DNA of 64,000 nucleotides, from positions 3,782,001 to 3,846,000 of the forward strand of contig CAJSYZ010000005.1 of the NCBI GenBank assembly GCA_910574455.1, given 5' to 3'. The notes below the pieces were generated by a model. The model ran no database searches. It worked only from the letters and a program-made list of their open reading frames with translations, and was not told where the DNA came from. How positions within the stretch are numbered: the first letter of the stretch is position 1; the number at the start of each line of letters is the position of its first letter. The DNA comes from Trichaptum fuscoviolaceum (lineage: Eukaryota; Basidiomycota; Agaricomycetes; Hymenochaetales; Trichaptaceae). Made by a program: the position numbers and the translations under genes. Shown here one piece after another: positions 1 to 9,827 of this stretch.

Positions 1-744
1 AGTGGCATGGGCGAGATGGGCCTCCCATTGCTTCTGGGCATTGAGAGTGTTCTGCTCGCGGAGGGCGGATATCGAAGGAAGGGAAGACGAGGGTGGCAGT
101 TCTGTGGCTTTCTTTGCCTCTTCATCAGCCCATTCGTTTCCTGGGACGCCTGAGTGACCCGGGCACCAGTGAAACTCGATTTTGAGGTTGGGGTGAATGT
201 CCAGCAGGTTGGTGATGCCTGCTTTCCAAGCGAGTAGTAAGTGGGCGCCAGGTGCTGCTGGCCAGTCGCGGACAAGGCGAAGGGCGGTTAGCGAATCTGA
301 CAGGAAGACGATGGACTCCACTTCCAGGAGGTGGCGGCCGAAGTGAGAGGCAGCCCAAGCTGGAGCAGACGCAAGGGAGAAGATCTCAGCGTCAGTGGCA
401 GTGGCGATTTTGGGGGAAGCGCAGTGTCTGAAGCCCAAGCGATGTTGACCGCGCATGGCGACAATAGCTGAGCCAGACTTGTGCTCGAGTCTGGAGCCGT
501 CCGTGAAGATCTGGACGGAGGATGTGGTGCACAGAGAGTTGGCAGATGAGACAAACGCCTGGCGAGTGTCAGTGTCAACGGGACCGGCAGGGATGGCAAA
601 TTTGAGGCGTCCTCCAGCAAAGGCAAGTGGATCCTCCCAGGGAGAGTGTGTGTACGCAGGGACCTGTTGGGCAATCGGGACACGGTCGGCAAGCGAAGAA
701 GAATACAGGCGTGGTGTCAAAAGCTGTGCTTGCGAGGGTACAGC
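1..744 (-). mobile_element. LINE-type retrotransposon fragment, RNase H domain
   Basis: An open frame on the minus strand runs from an in-frame TGA at 745-747 to the window edge and encodes a type I RNase H domain. The expected catalytic blocks occur in order: FTDGS near 496-510, an acidic residue in TDAEIFSLA near 390, FLSDSLTAL near 300, and HWCPGHSGVPGNEWADEEA near 110-175. This spacing and the HWCPGHSGVPGNExAD block are typical of the C-terminal RNase H of fungal non-LTR (Tad/CgT1-like) retrotransposons, which removes RNA from cDNA hybrids. No reverse transcriptase lies upstream because the frame closes at 745, so this is a 5'-truncated or decayed copy. All four acidic/His landmarks are still present. 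The domain call is firm; the LINE family name is inference. Confidence 0.85.
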
Positions 745-747
745 TCA

Positions 748-2037
748 CGCCCGAAAGGCGAAGTGGCTGCGGAAACAGAAGCAAGACGGCGTTTGCGCGA
801 AGCAAACACCTTCTTGCCCGTCGTCCATAGCGAGAGCTTGAAGAACAGAGCAGAAAGTAAGACAGACGACGACGACGTTCGTGCGTGCAGATAGCGCGCC
901 ACGACCCTGACAATCGCGTGAAATTACTATATATAGTATGTCTCATAACTTTTCACTGCCAGAAACATATCAATGACATACATATTCAATTTTATGTAGA
1001 CACTTTCATATCAGGCACAATGACTTATTAGCTTTTTTATATGCTGATATATGTACACAAAAAAAACGGAGATTACAAGGTGGGTTACAATTGGTAAACA
1101 TTGAAGACTACACTAGAAATGCATGATTCATGCATATTTGTTCCAATTCTTTGATTTATTTTATAGCCTACATTGCTCGCATCCCTTCAGTAATTTACAG
1201 CCGTACTTTTTATACCTTTAGTACACTCTCATAAAGTTTAGAGATCTAAAGGCGTCTTTGAAGAGGCTATACAAATTAAATAGCCCCCAAAAGTGACCAT
1301 TTTGAGCACTTTTGGGTCAAATTTCAACATTCGCAGCTAATTACACTATATGAATGACAATTAAAAATTATAGATATGCTTCATAGCTAAACTACAGGTG
1401 CTAAGGAAATAAAATCAGGCGTTAGATTAGATGTTATAAGTAGAACACTTGTGAAGTGCACAAATGTATCCGTGAGTCGAACACATCTGTACAAGTTTCA
1501 CTCGAAGTGATGCATTCAAAGCACCACTTTCAAGTTCAACCACTTCCACTACACCTATCAACAAAATTCCTTTTTAGACTTCTTTCAATTGCTTAGGACT
1601 ACTATTTGACAGAAATTGAAAGTCTCAGAGCCACTCAAAAAAGTAGAAATGAATAAATACTGTTTGAACAGCACTTTTTAGCATTGTTATGCTACTTTCT
1701 CAACAACAGAGTACATGAATGCTATTAAAATAAATATGATAATTTACTATTAGACTATCCGTTGTGCGTAAGATAATGTGCCTGAGGCTCACTCAAACGA
1801 TGGTTTTGATTTTGAGTGAAAAGTGTGTCCGGCGATGCCTCGGATGAATGCTCCGGAAATCGCCGGACACACTTTGAGGACATAGACATGTCGAAGGACA
1901 CCTTCGACAACGTCTTTAAATTGTTTGATTCACTCCTTTCACACAATTTTTTCATGTTTCAAATGTATTTATATTCGCAATTGTATCTAAGTAATAAAAT
2001 ACACAATTCTAATACAGAAAAAAAGAGAACCAGCATA
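748..2037. other. AT-rich intergenic stretch, no gene recognised
   Basis: No frame of credible coding character was seen. The stretch is AT-rich from about 920 on and contains several perfect inverted repeats: CCCAAAAGTG at 1286-1295 with its complement at 1307-1316, a 17-bp stem at 1820-1836/1859-1875, and a 9-bp stem at 1889-1897/1901-1909. It may be relic mobile DNA or the untranscribed flank of the ES2 relic to the right. Confidence 0.5.
1820..1875. repeat. Perfect inverted repeat (hairpin)
   Basis: The arm AAAGTGTGTCCGGCGAT at 1820-1836 is the exact reverse complement of 1859-1875, with a 22-nt loop. A second perfect stem, TGTCGAAGG/CCTTCGACA with a 3-nt loop, follows at 1889-1909. No coding frame spans the pair convincingly. 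It could be a small MITE relic or a folded transcript element; no terminal duplication was identified. Confidence 0.7.
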
Positions 2038-2089
2038 CTACGATGAGCCTTCGCGTCTGTGCGTGATCTTCACACAGACGCAAAGGAAC

Positions 2090-2530
2090 CTCGCCTCAAG
2101 CATCCTGCTTCGCTGTGCCTCAACGCGCCTCTGTGCATCCCATGCCCAATCCGTCCTTCTTGCGCCACCGCTTGTTCTCGTCGCGTAGTATTTGCGTGAA
2201 GCTTGTGTTGTCGTCTGATGTGTACCTTGCTTGGAACACATCAGGGCTGATGTTCGTGCCATACCATGCGCGCTTCTGGGGCCTCTTGTCGCTAGGACCA
2301 GCAGCAGTGTACAGAGGTGTATCTGAAGGTCCTGTAGTCAGACTCGAAGGTGTCAATGAGGATGTCTGCTGTGGCTGGTATCTCACAGTTGCTGGTGTTG
2401 CAATTGCTTGCAATGGTGTGACAGACACGTTCATAGAGGTTTGGATCCTCTGACCGCGGACCATCGAACCCGACCGCGCAAAGGGAAGAAATCTCTTGCA
2501 ATATTGTAGGACAGAGCCAGGCGGACACAA
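2090..2530 (-). pseudogene. ES2/DGCR14 (splicing-associated) gene relic
   Basis: Colinear pieces of an ES2-family protein appear in different minus-strand frames. Near 2480-2520 is ALSYNIARDFFP, like the family's N-terminal 'ALxxIIxRDFFP'. Near 2435 is RSEDPNL. At 2160-2400 one frame reads LQAIATPAT, then FQARYTSDDNTSF and ILRDENKRW. At about 2155 the frame shifts and continues as DWAWDAQRRVEAQRSRMLEA. These blocks match the ES2/DGCR14/Bis1 family, nuclear proteins associated with the spliceosome. At least three frame changes and an apparent internal deletion break the reading. The conserved frame ends near 2090, so most of the C-terminal half is absent. Sequencing error alone is unlikely to explain all breaks. 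I expect an intact copy elsewhere in the genome. Confidence 0.75.
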
Positions 2531-3319
2531 CTGTCGCTGTCGGCGCTGCAATTGTCGAGATTGTTGTGTTTGCAGCGACATCTGCCATTGAGGAAGTTGA
2601 AGTTGCTTGGATTTGCTGCCGCTGCGGTGCGTGAATTTGGGACAGCGGAGGAACGACAGGCATGGACAGTGCCCGGAGGTATTGTTGACATTCTTGCAAT
2701 GAAGATGAGGTTGAAGGTTCACGTTGTAACTATGGGTCAAGCCAAAAGGTTAGCTCCATCTAAATGAATATAAAAGTGTTACATACCTGCTGCATTTACG
2801 GTCTTCCTGCTCCTCCCACGCAAGTTACATTGCGTTGATATCCTTCTGGCATAGTTTATAAAAGAAGAAAAGTGAGACGAAAGAGAGAGAGAGACAACAC
2901 AGTCGTCGTGAAAGTGGGAGAAAAGGACAAGGACGACGCGTGCGCACGAGACCGTAGTAGTAAGCGCCGGCGCTTACCTTCGTGCAGTGTCGCAACATTA
3001 ATTGTAAATTAACGGCGACTTCATATTGCAAATAAAAAAGATTTACCTATAGAACTAGCTCGAAGCTATTTTATATCAAATTACAAGGGGCCAGGCCCCG
3101 GTTCCGGAATTATTGAATTGCAAATGCGCCAGAGATTGAAACCAGGCTGTATTACCGAATTCAGCCTGGTCCCTGACGCGGGGAAGCTGCCGCGAGGTGC
3201 CGGACGGCGGCACCCCGGCATTAATCTGCCGCGCAGCACAAAAAAGCTATGCTTCCCTTACCGCGATAACTATACAATCGAGTTGCGATAATTACCGCAA
3301 ATCTATTAGATTATTAGTT
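2531..3319. other. Non-coding stretch beside the truncated end of element A
   Basis: No gene was recognised. The stretch holds a GA-rich run near 2880-2895, an 18-bp perfect palindrome at 2960-2977, and a GC-rich block from 3085 to 3300. The GC-rich block contains short hairpins such as GGGGCC-A-GGCCCC near 3088 and GGTGCCGG/CGGCACC near 3196. That block abuts the point where element A's integrase reading is lost, so it may be inserted or rearranged DNA. I could not assign a family. Confidence 0.45.
2960..2977. repeat. 18-bp perfect palindrome
   Basis: GTAAGCGCC followed directly by GGCGCTTAC forms a perfect palindrome with no spacer. It lies in a non-coding GC-rich patch. It could be a protein-binding site or the tip of a decayed mobile element; neither can be shown from this window. 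Confidence 0.6.
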
Positions 3320-5238
3320 GGTACGGCTCCGGTCTGACCGTCAGTCTGAGGGTGGAAAGAAGTCGAAGTAGCACCTTTAATACCAAGACGCTTGAAGAAC
3401 TCCTTCATGAAGCGTGATACAAACTGTGGCCCGCGGTCCGAGATGATTTTTCGAGGCGTACCATGGTGTTTCCAAACCTCGGACACAAACAGTTCGGCCG
3501 TACGAGTCGAGTCGACGTCGGACGTCGTTGGTACGAAGTGCGCCTGCTTGGTGAGCCGGTCAACCACCACGAAGATCGCGTCGAAACCCTCAGACGGTGG
3601 CAGTTGCGTGATAAAGTCGCAGGAGATTGTCTGCCATGGCCCGGACGGTACCTCGTTCGGTTCGAGCGGTCCGACCGGTTGCTGGGGAATATTCTTGGTG
3701 CGCATACAGGTATCGCACCCGGACACGTACCGCTCGACAAAAGAAGACATCCCTGGCCACCAATAGTTGCGACTCACCAGCTCGTACGTCTTCCACCGTC
3801 CGGGGTGTCCCACCGGCAGAGAATCATGATGTAATTTCACAATATCTCGCCGAATTTCCTCGTCCTTCGGTACGTAGACCTTCCCTCGGTACAGCAGCAG
3901 TCCATCCTCCGTGTTCCAGTCCTCTAACTCCTTCTTCAAGGACACAGGGGCCTTCCCCTTCAGTGCCTCGATCGCCTCTACCAATTCCTCGTCCCAACTC
4001 TTCGAACTCCGGATCCTTCGCAACAACGCCGTGTCCCCCTCAAGCCGTACCATGCCTCGACGCATTGCATGCAAGCGAAACAAGTCTCTATCCAACAGAG
4101 TCCGGTTCGTGTTGTCCGGACCATTTGGTTCGAGGTTGGTACGACGTGACATCGCGTCTGGCTTGCCCCCAAGCCGGCCAGGGCGATGTCGGATTGTGAA
4201 GTCGAACCGACTGAGAAAAATACTCCAGCGAGCTTGTCTGCGAGTGAGATTGCGAGCTTCAGAGAAGTAGAGCAGGTTCTTGTGGTCTGAGACAACGTCA
4301 ATCTTGTGTGGAGACCCTTCGAGATAATGTCTCCACTCGTCGAGCGACCGTACAATAGCCAGTAGCTCCTTATCATAGATCTCATAGTTTCGCTCCGCAT
4401 CATTTAGCGATTTCGAGTAGAAAGCCACCGGATGAATCGTACCGTCCGTACCGACCTGCGACAGTACTGCACCTGTCGCAAAGTCAGAAGCGTCACACTC
4501 AAGAATAAATGGTTTCTCGAGGTCAGGCATGGCCAGTACCGGTGCTTGAGTGAATCGACGCTTCAACTCGTCGAACGAGGCTTGTTGTCTCGTACCCCAC
4601 TCGAACCGGACGTCCTTTCGAAGCAGTTCGGTCATAGGCTGTACGATCCGGGAGTAATCCTCGATAAACCAGCGATAGAAGTTCACAAAACCGAGGAAGG
4701 CTTGAATATCCTTGACCTTTGCAGGTGTAGGCCACTCCAGAACCGCACTGACCTTGGCCGGGTCCATCAAAACCGTACCGGCTCCGATAACCATGCCTAG
4801 GTATTCCACAGAAGACTGGTGGAACTTACATTTCTCCGGCTTGACAAACAGGTCGTGCTTCTCGAGCCGTTCGAGTACGGTACAAACGTGCTCAACATGA
4901 TCTTCCTCATTCTCAGAGAAAATCAGCAAATCGTCAAGATAGATGATCACAATCACCCCATTCAGATCTTTGAAGATGTCGTTCATCATGTGCTGGAATG
5001 TCGCCGGAGCATTGGTGAGTCCGAAGGTCATCACCGTCGGTTCAAAGTGGCCTTCCTGCGTACGAAAGGCCGCTTTCCACTCGTCTCCTTCCTTCATCCG
5101 TATGTTGTGGTACCCGGATCGAAGGTCTAAGGTCGTAAACACCTTTGCTTTCTTCAAGGCATCGACTAGCTCAGTGGTGAGAGGCAGTGGATACCTGTTC
5201 TTCACAGTCATCGCATTGAGCTTGCGATAATCTACCAC
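3320..5238 (-). mobile_element. Element A, 3' piece: RT-RNase H-integrase of an old Ty3/Gypsy element
   Basis: This piece is one continuous minus-strand frame of Ty3/Gypsy pol. From the right edge it begins with VDYRKLN, RT motif 2, exactly where element B interrupts it. It continues through FGLTNAPATFQHMMN, the YLDD catalytic box, the RNase H region (ECDASDFATGAVLSQ), the integrase H2C2 zinc domain (GHPGRWKT ... CDTC), and the integrase core with CDFITQLP and ISDRGPQF. The frame degenerates straight after HPQTDGQT near 3320-3335. The third integrase carboxylate region, chromodomain, PPT and 3' LTR are therefore missing. Its other pieces are at 11944-13188, 22889-23190, 32896-33670 and 43370-44072. 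The protein resembles element B closely but is GTACG-rich in base composition. Confidence 0.93.
5234..5238. repeat. Target-site duplication of element B (left copy)
   Basis: ACCAC at 5234-5238 is repeated at 11944-11948. Removing element B plus one copy restores the element A coding sequence for ...LRMVV-DYRKLN in frame, which confirms a simple 5-bp staggered integration. Confidence 0.93.
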
Positions 5239-6057
5239 TGTTACGACCGTCGGGAATTGTAGCGGGAAACAGTTTTGGGAAACTGGAATTCGCGACAAGA
5301 ACCCGCGTTCGGGAATCTGGATTCGCGACTGGGAACGAGCGTGGGAATTCGGGCGGGAAACGCGCGGGATTCTATCCAGGCGCATCGCGGGATTCTCAAG
5401 GCCAGCTAGGACTCTTCACTGCTTTGAACGTCAAGTAAGCGGATCCCTAAGGAAGCACTCCACAAGTAAGTATTGCGTAACTAACTACACAGGAGAAAAG
5501 AGAGAGATCGCACCTAAGGAAGCACTCCACAAGAGGTCAAAAGTGGGGTGCTCCTTACGATGCCTACAGCTATTTATCTACTTCGTAAAGACTGTATAGT
5601 TAATCTACGCTAAGTGTCCTTGCGCAATGCGCACCTATCTACTACAAACGATACATGCTACGACCGCACTGCTAGGCATGTCTATCCCGTCTCTCCAGAT
5701 GGCTACGGCCTGTCCGTGGACGTCAGCGTCCGGTCCGGGGCCGCGACTAGCCAGACTAGGTATGCCAGACTGTTGCAGGTTGTCACCTTGAGGTACTAGC
5801 GGATTAATGAGCGTATGTTGATAAGTGAATGTACGTGTGCCGTGGCGGGTCGTCGTAAAATGAGTGTGTGTATGCGTGCATGGTTGCCGGGACGGTGGTG
5901 CGGGATAAGTCACGTGAGCATGGGATCGTGCGATTCGGGAATGAGGTTTCGCGCGGGGAATCCAATGGCGGGATTCTCCCCGCGGGTTTGTCTGCTCATG
6001 TCGGGATCCTTGGCGGGAAAGTGCGGGAAATGAGAAAAGGAGCCCGGGATCTCGACA
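5239..6057 (-). repeat. Element B 3' LTR
   Basis: The LTR starts TGTTACGACC and ends TCTCGACA on the plus strand, giving TGTCGAGATC...GTCGTAACA on the coding strand. It contains a TATA-like ATAAATA (minus, 5571-5577) and the self-primer segment at 5534-5544. A motif GGAAGCACTCCACAAG occurs twice around it. Confidence 0.93.
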
Positions 6058-9000
6058 TTACCCCCCTCCAAAGGCGCAACTCCGGGGCGCCAAGCTTGAA
6101 TCTTGCTCAGGTCACAGAGCTCGATAGCGTTGACTTCTCGAGGGGCGTCCGGGTGTTTTCGATAGAAACTGCGAATTTTAGCCTTTGCATTACCCATATC
6201 CTTTGCGGGAATCCATGTATCTTCCGCGCTCGAATATCCCTTCCATCGTACCAAATATTCAAATTTCCGTCTAAACCGTCTAGCATCCAGAACCTCTTCC
6301 ACCTCGTACTCCAGATCTCCTTCTACTTCGACTGGGGGCGGCGGGGGTTGCGTTCGACCGGGAATGTCGTCTTTGTGGTATGGCGAGAGCAGCGATACGT
6401 GAAATACGGGATGAATCTTCAGCGACGCGGGGAGTTCGAGTTCGTAGGTGAGGTCACTTAGCTTTGCCTTCACTTTATACGGCCCTAGTCGTTTCGGTAA
6501 TAATTTGCGCGCTCCCGGTCGCCGAACGTTCGTCGCCTCAAGCCATACTTTATCCCCGACTGCGTACTGCGGGGCCTCGTTCCTGGCCTGATCGTAGTGC
6601 TGCTTCATGCGCTCTGCCGCAACCTCCAAAGCCGCTCTTGCCTCTTCCTGTGCCTGCTGAAGCTCCTGGAGTCGTGCGTCCGCGGCGGGGACCGTGGACA
6701 GGCCGTCGCTCGGGGCAATCGTGAATTCGGGATTGTAGCCGTAGACAAGCGCGAACGGGGATTGTCGTGTTGCCGCGTGCGCTTTCGTGTTGTGCGCGAA
6801 CTCTGCCATCGGGAGTAATCCGGCCCAGTTTTCTTGTCGTGTATCTATGAAAGCCCGTAAATATTGTTCCAGCTCTTGGTTTACCCTTTCGGTTTGCCCA
6901 TCCGTCTGCGGGTGATACGCAGTCGACGTGGTACCCTTGATACCGAGTCGGGAAAAAAGGGCTTTCATGAACTGTGCGACAAACTGTGGTCCTCGGTCGG
7001 ATATGATCTGGCGGGGGGTTCCGTGCAACTTCCAGACGTGCTGCAGGAATAGTTCCGCAGTTTCTGGTGCATCAATGTCAGACGTGGTCGGGATAAAATG
7101 CGCTTGCTTGGTGAGACGGTCGACCACCACGAAAATTGCGTCGTAATTCTCGGATCGGGGGAGCTGGGTGATGAAATCGCACGAAATCGCTTGCCAGGGG
7201 CCTTGCGGGATTTCGTTCGGTTGCAGGAGTCCTACCGGGCGTTGGGATCGGTTCTTCGTGCGTGCGCAGGTATCGCATCCCGAAACGTATCGTTCTACGA
7301 AGTTAGACATCCCGGGCCACCAGTAGTTGCGGCTTACCATCTCAAACGTTTTCCAACGTCCAGGATGTCCGGCGGGGAGACTATCGTGGTAGGTCTTCAC
7401 CACATCCCGGCGAATGGTCTCGTCTTTCGGGACGTAAACCTTACCCTGGTACAGGATGAGGCCTTCTTTGGTGCTCCAGTCCTCAAGTTCCTTGGTCAGG
7501 ACTCGGGGCGCCTTGGACTTGACCAACTCGATTGCGTCCACCAGTTCGTCTTCATACTGATCTGACTTACGAATGCGTCGTAGGAGGGCCTGATCCCCGT
7601 GTACCTGTGTCATTCCCCGACGAATTGCCTTTAGTCGAAACATTTCGGGGGTCAAGAGGGTCCGTCCCGTGTTGTCTTTGCCTTCGGGTTGAAGATCAAC
7701 GCGTCGTGACATGGCGTTGGGTTTGCCCCCGAGTCGCCCTGGGCGATGGCGAATCGTAAAGTCGAAGCGAGTGAGGAACAGACTCCACCGGGCTTGGCGT
7801 CGCGTCAGCGTTCGGGATTCAGAGAAATATAGCAGATTCTTGTGGTCAGACACGATATCGAGTTTATGGCTCGCACCTTCGAGATAATGTCGCCACTCGT
7901 CCAGAGCTCTAATAATCGCGAGTAGCTCCTTGTCATAAATCTCGTAATTGCGTTCCGCATCGTTGAGGGATTTCGAGAAAAAGGCGACCGGATGTATCAG
8001 CCCGTCGTCGCCTTCCTGGGACAAGACCGCGCCGGTCGCGAAATCAGAGGCGTCGCATTCCACGATGAATTGTCGCGACATGTCTGGCATCATCAGGACG
8101 GGGGCGGTCGTGAACATGCGCTTGAGATAGTCGAAAGCGAACTGCTGGTTTTCCGTCCAGGCCCAGCGAACGTCCTTCTTCAGCAGCGTCGTGAGCGGTT
8201 TGACGATGTGCGAGAAATCCCGAATAAAGCGTCGATAGAAATTCGCGAACCCTAGGAAGGCTTGAATGTCTTTCACCTTTTTCGGGGTAGGCCAGTCGAG
8301 GACAGCCTGTACTTTGGCGGGATCCATCGCCACCTTTCCTTGCGAAATAATCATCCCGAGATACTCGACGGAGGTCTGTTTGAATTTGCACTTTTCGGGT
8401 TTGCAGAACAAGTCGTTTTCGCGTAGCCGCTTAAGGACTTCCCGTACGTGTTCATCGTGCTGCGATTCGTCTTCGGAAAAGATTAGCAAGTCGTCAAGAT
8501 AGATGATCACATATACTCCAATGAGGTCTTTGAAGATATCGTTCATCATGTGCTGGAAGGTCGCCGGGGCATTCGTGAGCCCGAATGTCATCACCGTTGG
8601 TTCGAAATGTCCTGCCTGAGTCCGAAATGCGGCCTTCCACTCGTCGCCTTGCTTTAGTCGTACGTTGTGGTAGCCCCATCGCAAATCTAACGTCGTGAAA
8701 ACCTTCGCCTTCTGCAGTGCGTCTACGAGTTCCATCGTGAGGGGAAGCGGGTATCGATTCTTGACCGTGATATCGTTCAGTCTTCGGTAATCGACTACCA
8801 TGCGCAAGGTTCCGTCCTTTTTCTTGATAAAGAAGACGGGAGCCGCTGCAGGGGATTTCGAAGGTCGTATGTACCCTTTGCGCAGATTTTCGTCAACGAA
8901 TTCGCGAAGGGCATCGCGTTCGGCTGGGGCCAAGGGATAGATTTTGCTGTACGGGGGAACCTTCCCGGGTTCTAAATCTATGGCGTGGTCATACGGCTTG

Positions 9001-9494
9001 CGCAGTGGAAGCCTTTCGGATTCAACTTTCGAGAAAACGTTGGCAAACTCACGGAATTCGGGGGGAACTAGTTCTTCGAAGGTTTTCTCGCCTTCCTTCA
9101 CCGCAGACTTCTCAGCGATGGCCTGGGAGTGGGTGTACGAGGCGGCAATTTTGTACGCGAAATGGTCGTCCGTCGTGACGAAGTAGGATTCGGCGTCGTG
9201 GTACTGGTCCCAATATTTTTCTGAGTACCGAAATCCCGGTGGGACAGCTTCCCATTCGGCCTGGGTCCTGTCGGGCCCCCAGGGGGTCTCGACTTCTTCT
9301 GCTATGGCGAGGCGGGGAAGCGGGACCAGGCGTTGCTGGTTGTCACACTGGGGCGGGCAGCGGTTGAGATCGACCACATTGTTGGTCCAGTCAATGGTTG
9401 GGTTATGGTGCCGCAACCAGTCGATCCCCATGATAATATCGTCGTCGCCAATATCCGCGACGGCCATGGTCAACTGTTCTAAGTGTCCTTTCAT
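5910..9494 (-). CDS. pol: Element B pol: RT, RNase H, integrase, chromodomain
   Basis: An uninterrupted frame of 1194 codons carries, in order: the end of the protease region (GIDWLRHHNP), the RT with FGLTNAPATFQHMMN and YLDD, RNase H with ECDASDFATGAVLSQ, the integrase H2C2 finger (GHPGRWKT ... CDTC), and the core D,D-35-E landmarks (CDFITQLP, ISDRGPQF, DGQTERVNQE). A chromodomain with YLVRWKGYSSAEDTWIP closes the recognised part. The chromodomain places it among chromoviruses, where this module guides integration to chromatin marks. The frame does not stop at the end of the integrase. It reads across the PPT and about 49 codons into the 3' LTR. The first ATG is internal, so the start given is only the open-frame start; translation is expected by a frameshift from gag. 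Confidence 0.9.
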   Translation of the reverse strand: MKGHLEQLTMAVADIGDDDIIMGIDWLRHHNPTIDWTNNVVDLNRCPPQCDNQQRLVPLPRLAIAEEVETPWGPDRTQAEWEAVPPGFRYSEKYWDQYHDAESYFVTTDDHFAYKIAASYTHSQAIAEKSAVKEGEKTFEELVPPEFREFANVFSKVESERLPLRKPYDHAIDLEPGKVPPYSKIYPLAPAERDALREFVDENLRKGYIRPSKSPAAAPVFFIKKKDGTLRMVVDYRRLNDITVKNRYPLPLTMELVDALQKAKVFTTLDLRWGYHNVRLKQGDEWKAAFRTQAGHFEPTVMTFGLTNAPATFQHMMNDIFKDLIGVYVIIYLDDLLIFSEDESQHDEHVREVLKRLRENDLFCKPEKCKFKQTSVEYLGMIISQGKVAMDPAKVQAVLDWPTPKKVKDIQAFLGFANFYRRFIRDFSHIVKPLTTLLKKDVRWAWTENQQFAFDYLKRMFTTAPVLMMPDMSRQFIVECDASDFATGAVLSQEGDDGLIHPVAFFSKSLNDAERNYEIYDKELLAIIRALDEWRHYLEGASHKLDIVSDHKNLLYFSESRTLTRRQARWSLFLTRFDFTIRHRPGRLGGKPNAMSRRVDLQPEGKDNTGRTLLTPEMFRLKAIRRGMTQVHGDQALLRRIRKSDQYEDELVDAIELVKSKAPRVLTKELEDWSTKEGLILYQGKVYVPKDETIRRDVVKTYHDSLPAGHPGRWKTFEMVSRNYWWPGMSNFVERYVSGCDTCARTKNRSQRPVGLLQPNEIPQGPWQAISCDFITQLPRSENYDAIFVVVDRLTKQAHFIPTTSDIDAPETAELFLQHVWKLHGTPRQIISDRGPQFVAQFMKALFSRLGIKGTTSTAYHPQTDGQTERVNQELEQYLRAFIDTRQENWAGLLPMAEFAHNTKAHAATRQSPFALVYGYNPEFTIAPSDGLSTVPAADARLQELQQAQEEARAALEVAAERMKQHYDQARNEAPQYAVGDKVWLEATNVRRPGARKLLPKRLGPYKVKAKLSDLTYELELPASLKIHPVFHVSLLSPYHKDDIPGRTQPPPPPVEVEGDLEYEVEEVLDARRFRRKFEYLVRWKGYSSAEDTWIPAKDMGNAKAKIRSFYRKHPDAPREVNAIELCDLSKIQAWRPGVAPLEGGNVEIPGSFSHFPHFPAKDPDMSRQTRGENPAIGFPARNLIPESHDPMLT
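6058..6070 (-). other. Element B polypurine tract
   Basis: On the coding strand TGGAGGGGGGTAA lies directly upstream of the 3' LTR. This is the expected position and composition for the plus-strand primer of an LTR retrotransposon. Confidence 0.85.
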
Positions 9495-9827
9495 CTCGAC
9501 GTTGAGGACTACTTCCTTGGTGATGCGTCCAACGCGTTCGGGGAGTTGTCCGCGTTGCGCAAAAGTATCGGGATTACCAAGTCCCGGGTCTGGAGTCCAT
9601 GTCGCGAAACGTAGCGGGAATTTATGAAAGTTCCCGACGCACCGCTGTCTAACATTACTGTGGCTAAGGCATCCGTTTTCCGTCGCTAACCTGTACCGGG
9701 AACTTCAAATGTCGTCGAAGACGACGGTCTATTGTAGAGATGGTTAAATACAAGGGACCATTATTAAGAGAGTTCTTCGGCCACAAGGGCGGTTGGGTCG
9801 TATAGGGCGCGACTGAGCAATACGACC
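9495..9827 (-). pseudogene. Element B protease region with two frame changes
   Basis: Between gag and the main pol frame, the coding signal moves through three frames. The first reads LTISTIDRRLRRHLKFPVQV and stops at 9664. The second carries the protease active site as VMLDSGASGTFIN, near 9640, and stops near 9545. The third, VGRITKEVVLNVEMKG, joins the main pol frame. The gag-to-first-segment step is a -1 change as expected. The two later changes are not normal for this family and most simply are single-base indels. Confidence 0.75.

Noticed and set aside
2960..3110. Helitron 3' end (palindrome plus CTRR)
   Set aside because: The hairpins are not followed at the right distance by CTRR, and no TC 5' end or Rep/helicase was seen.
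3392..5230. Many plus-strand frames opposite the pol genes of A and B
   Set aside because: They are shadows of the minus-strand pol frames, which carry all conserved motifs.
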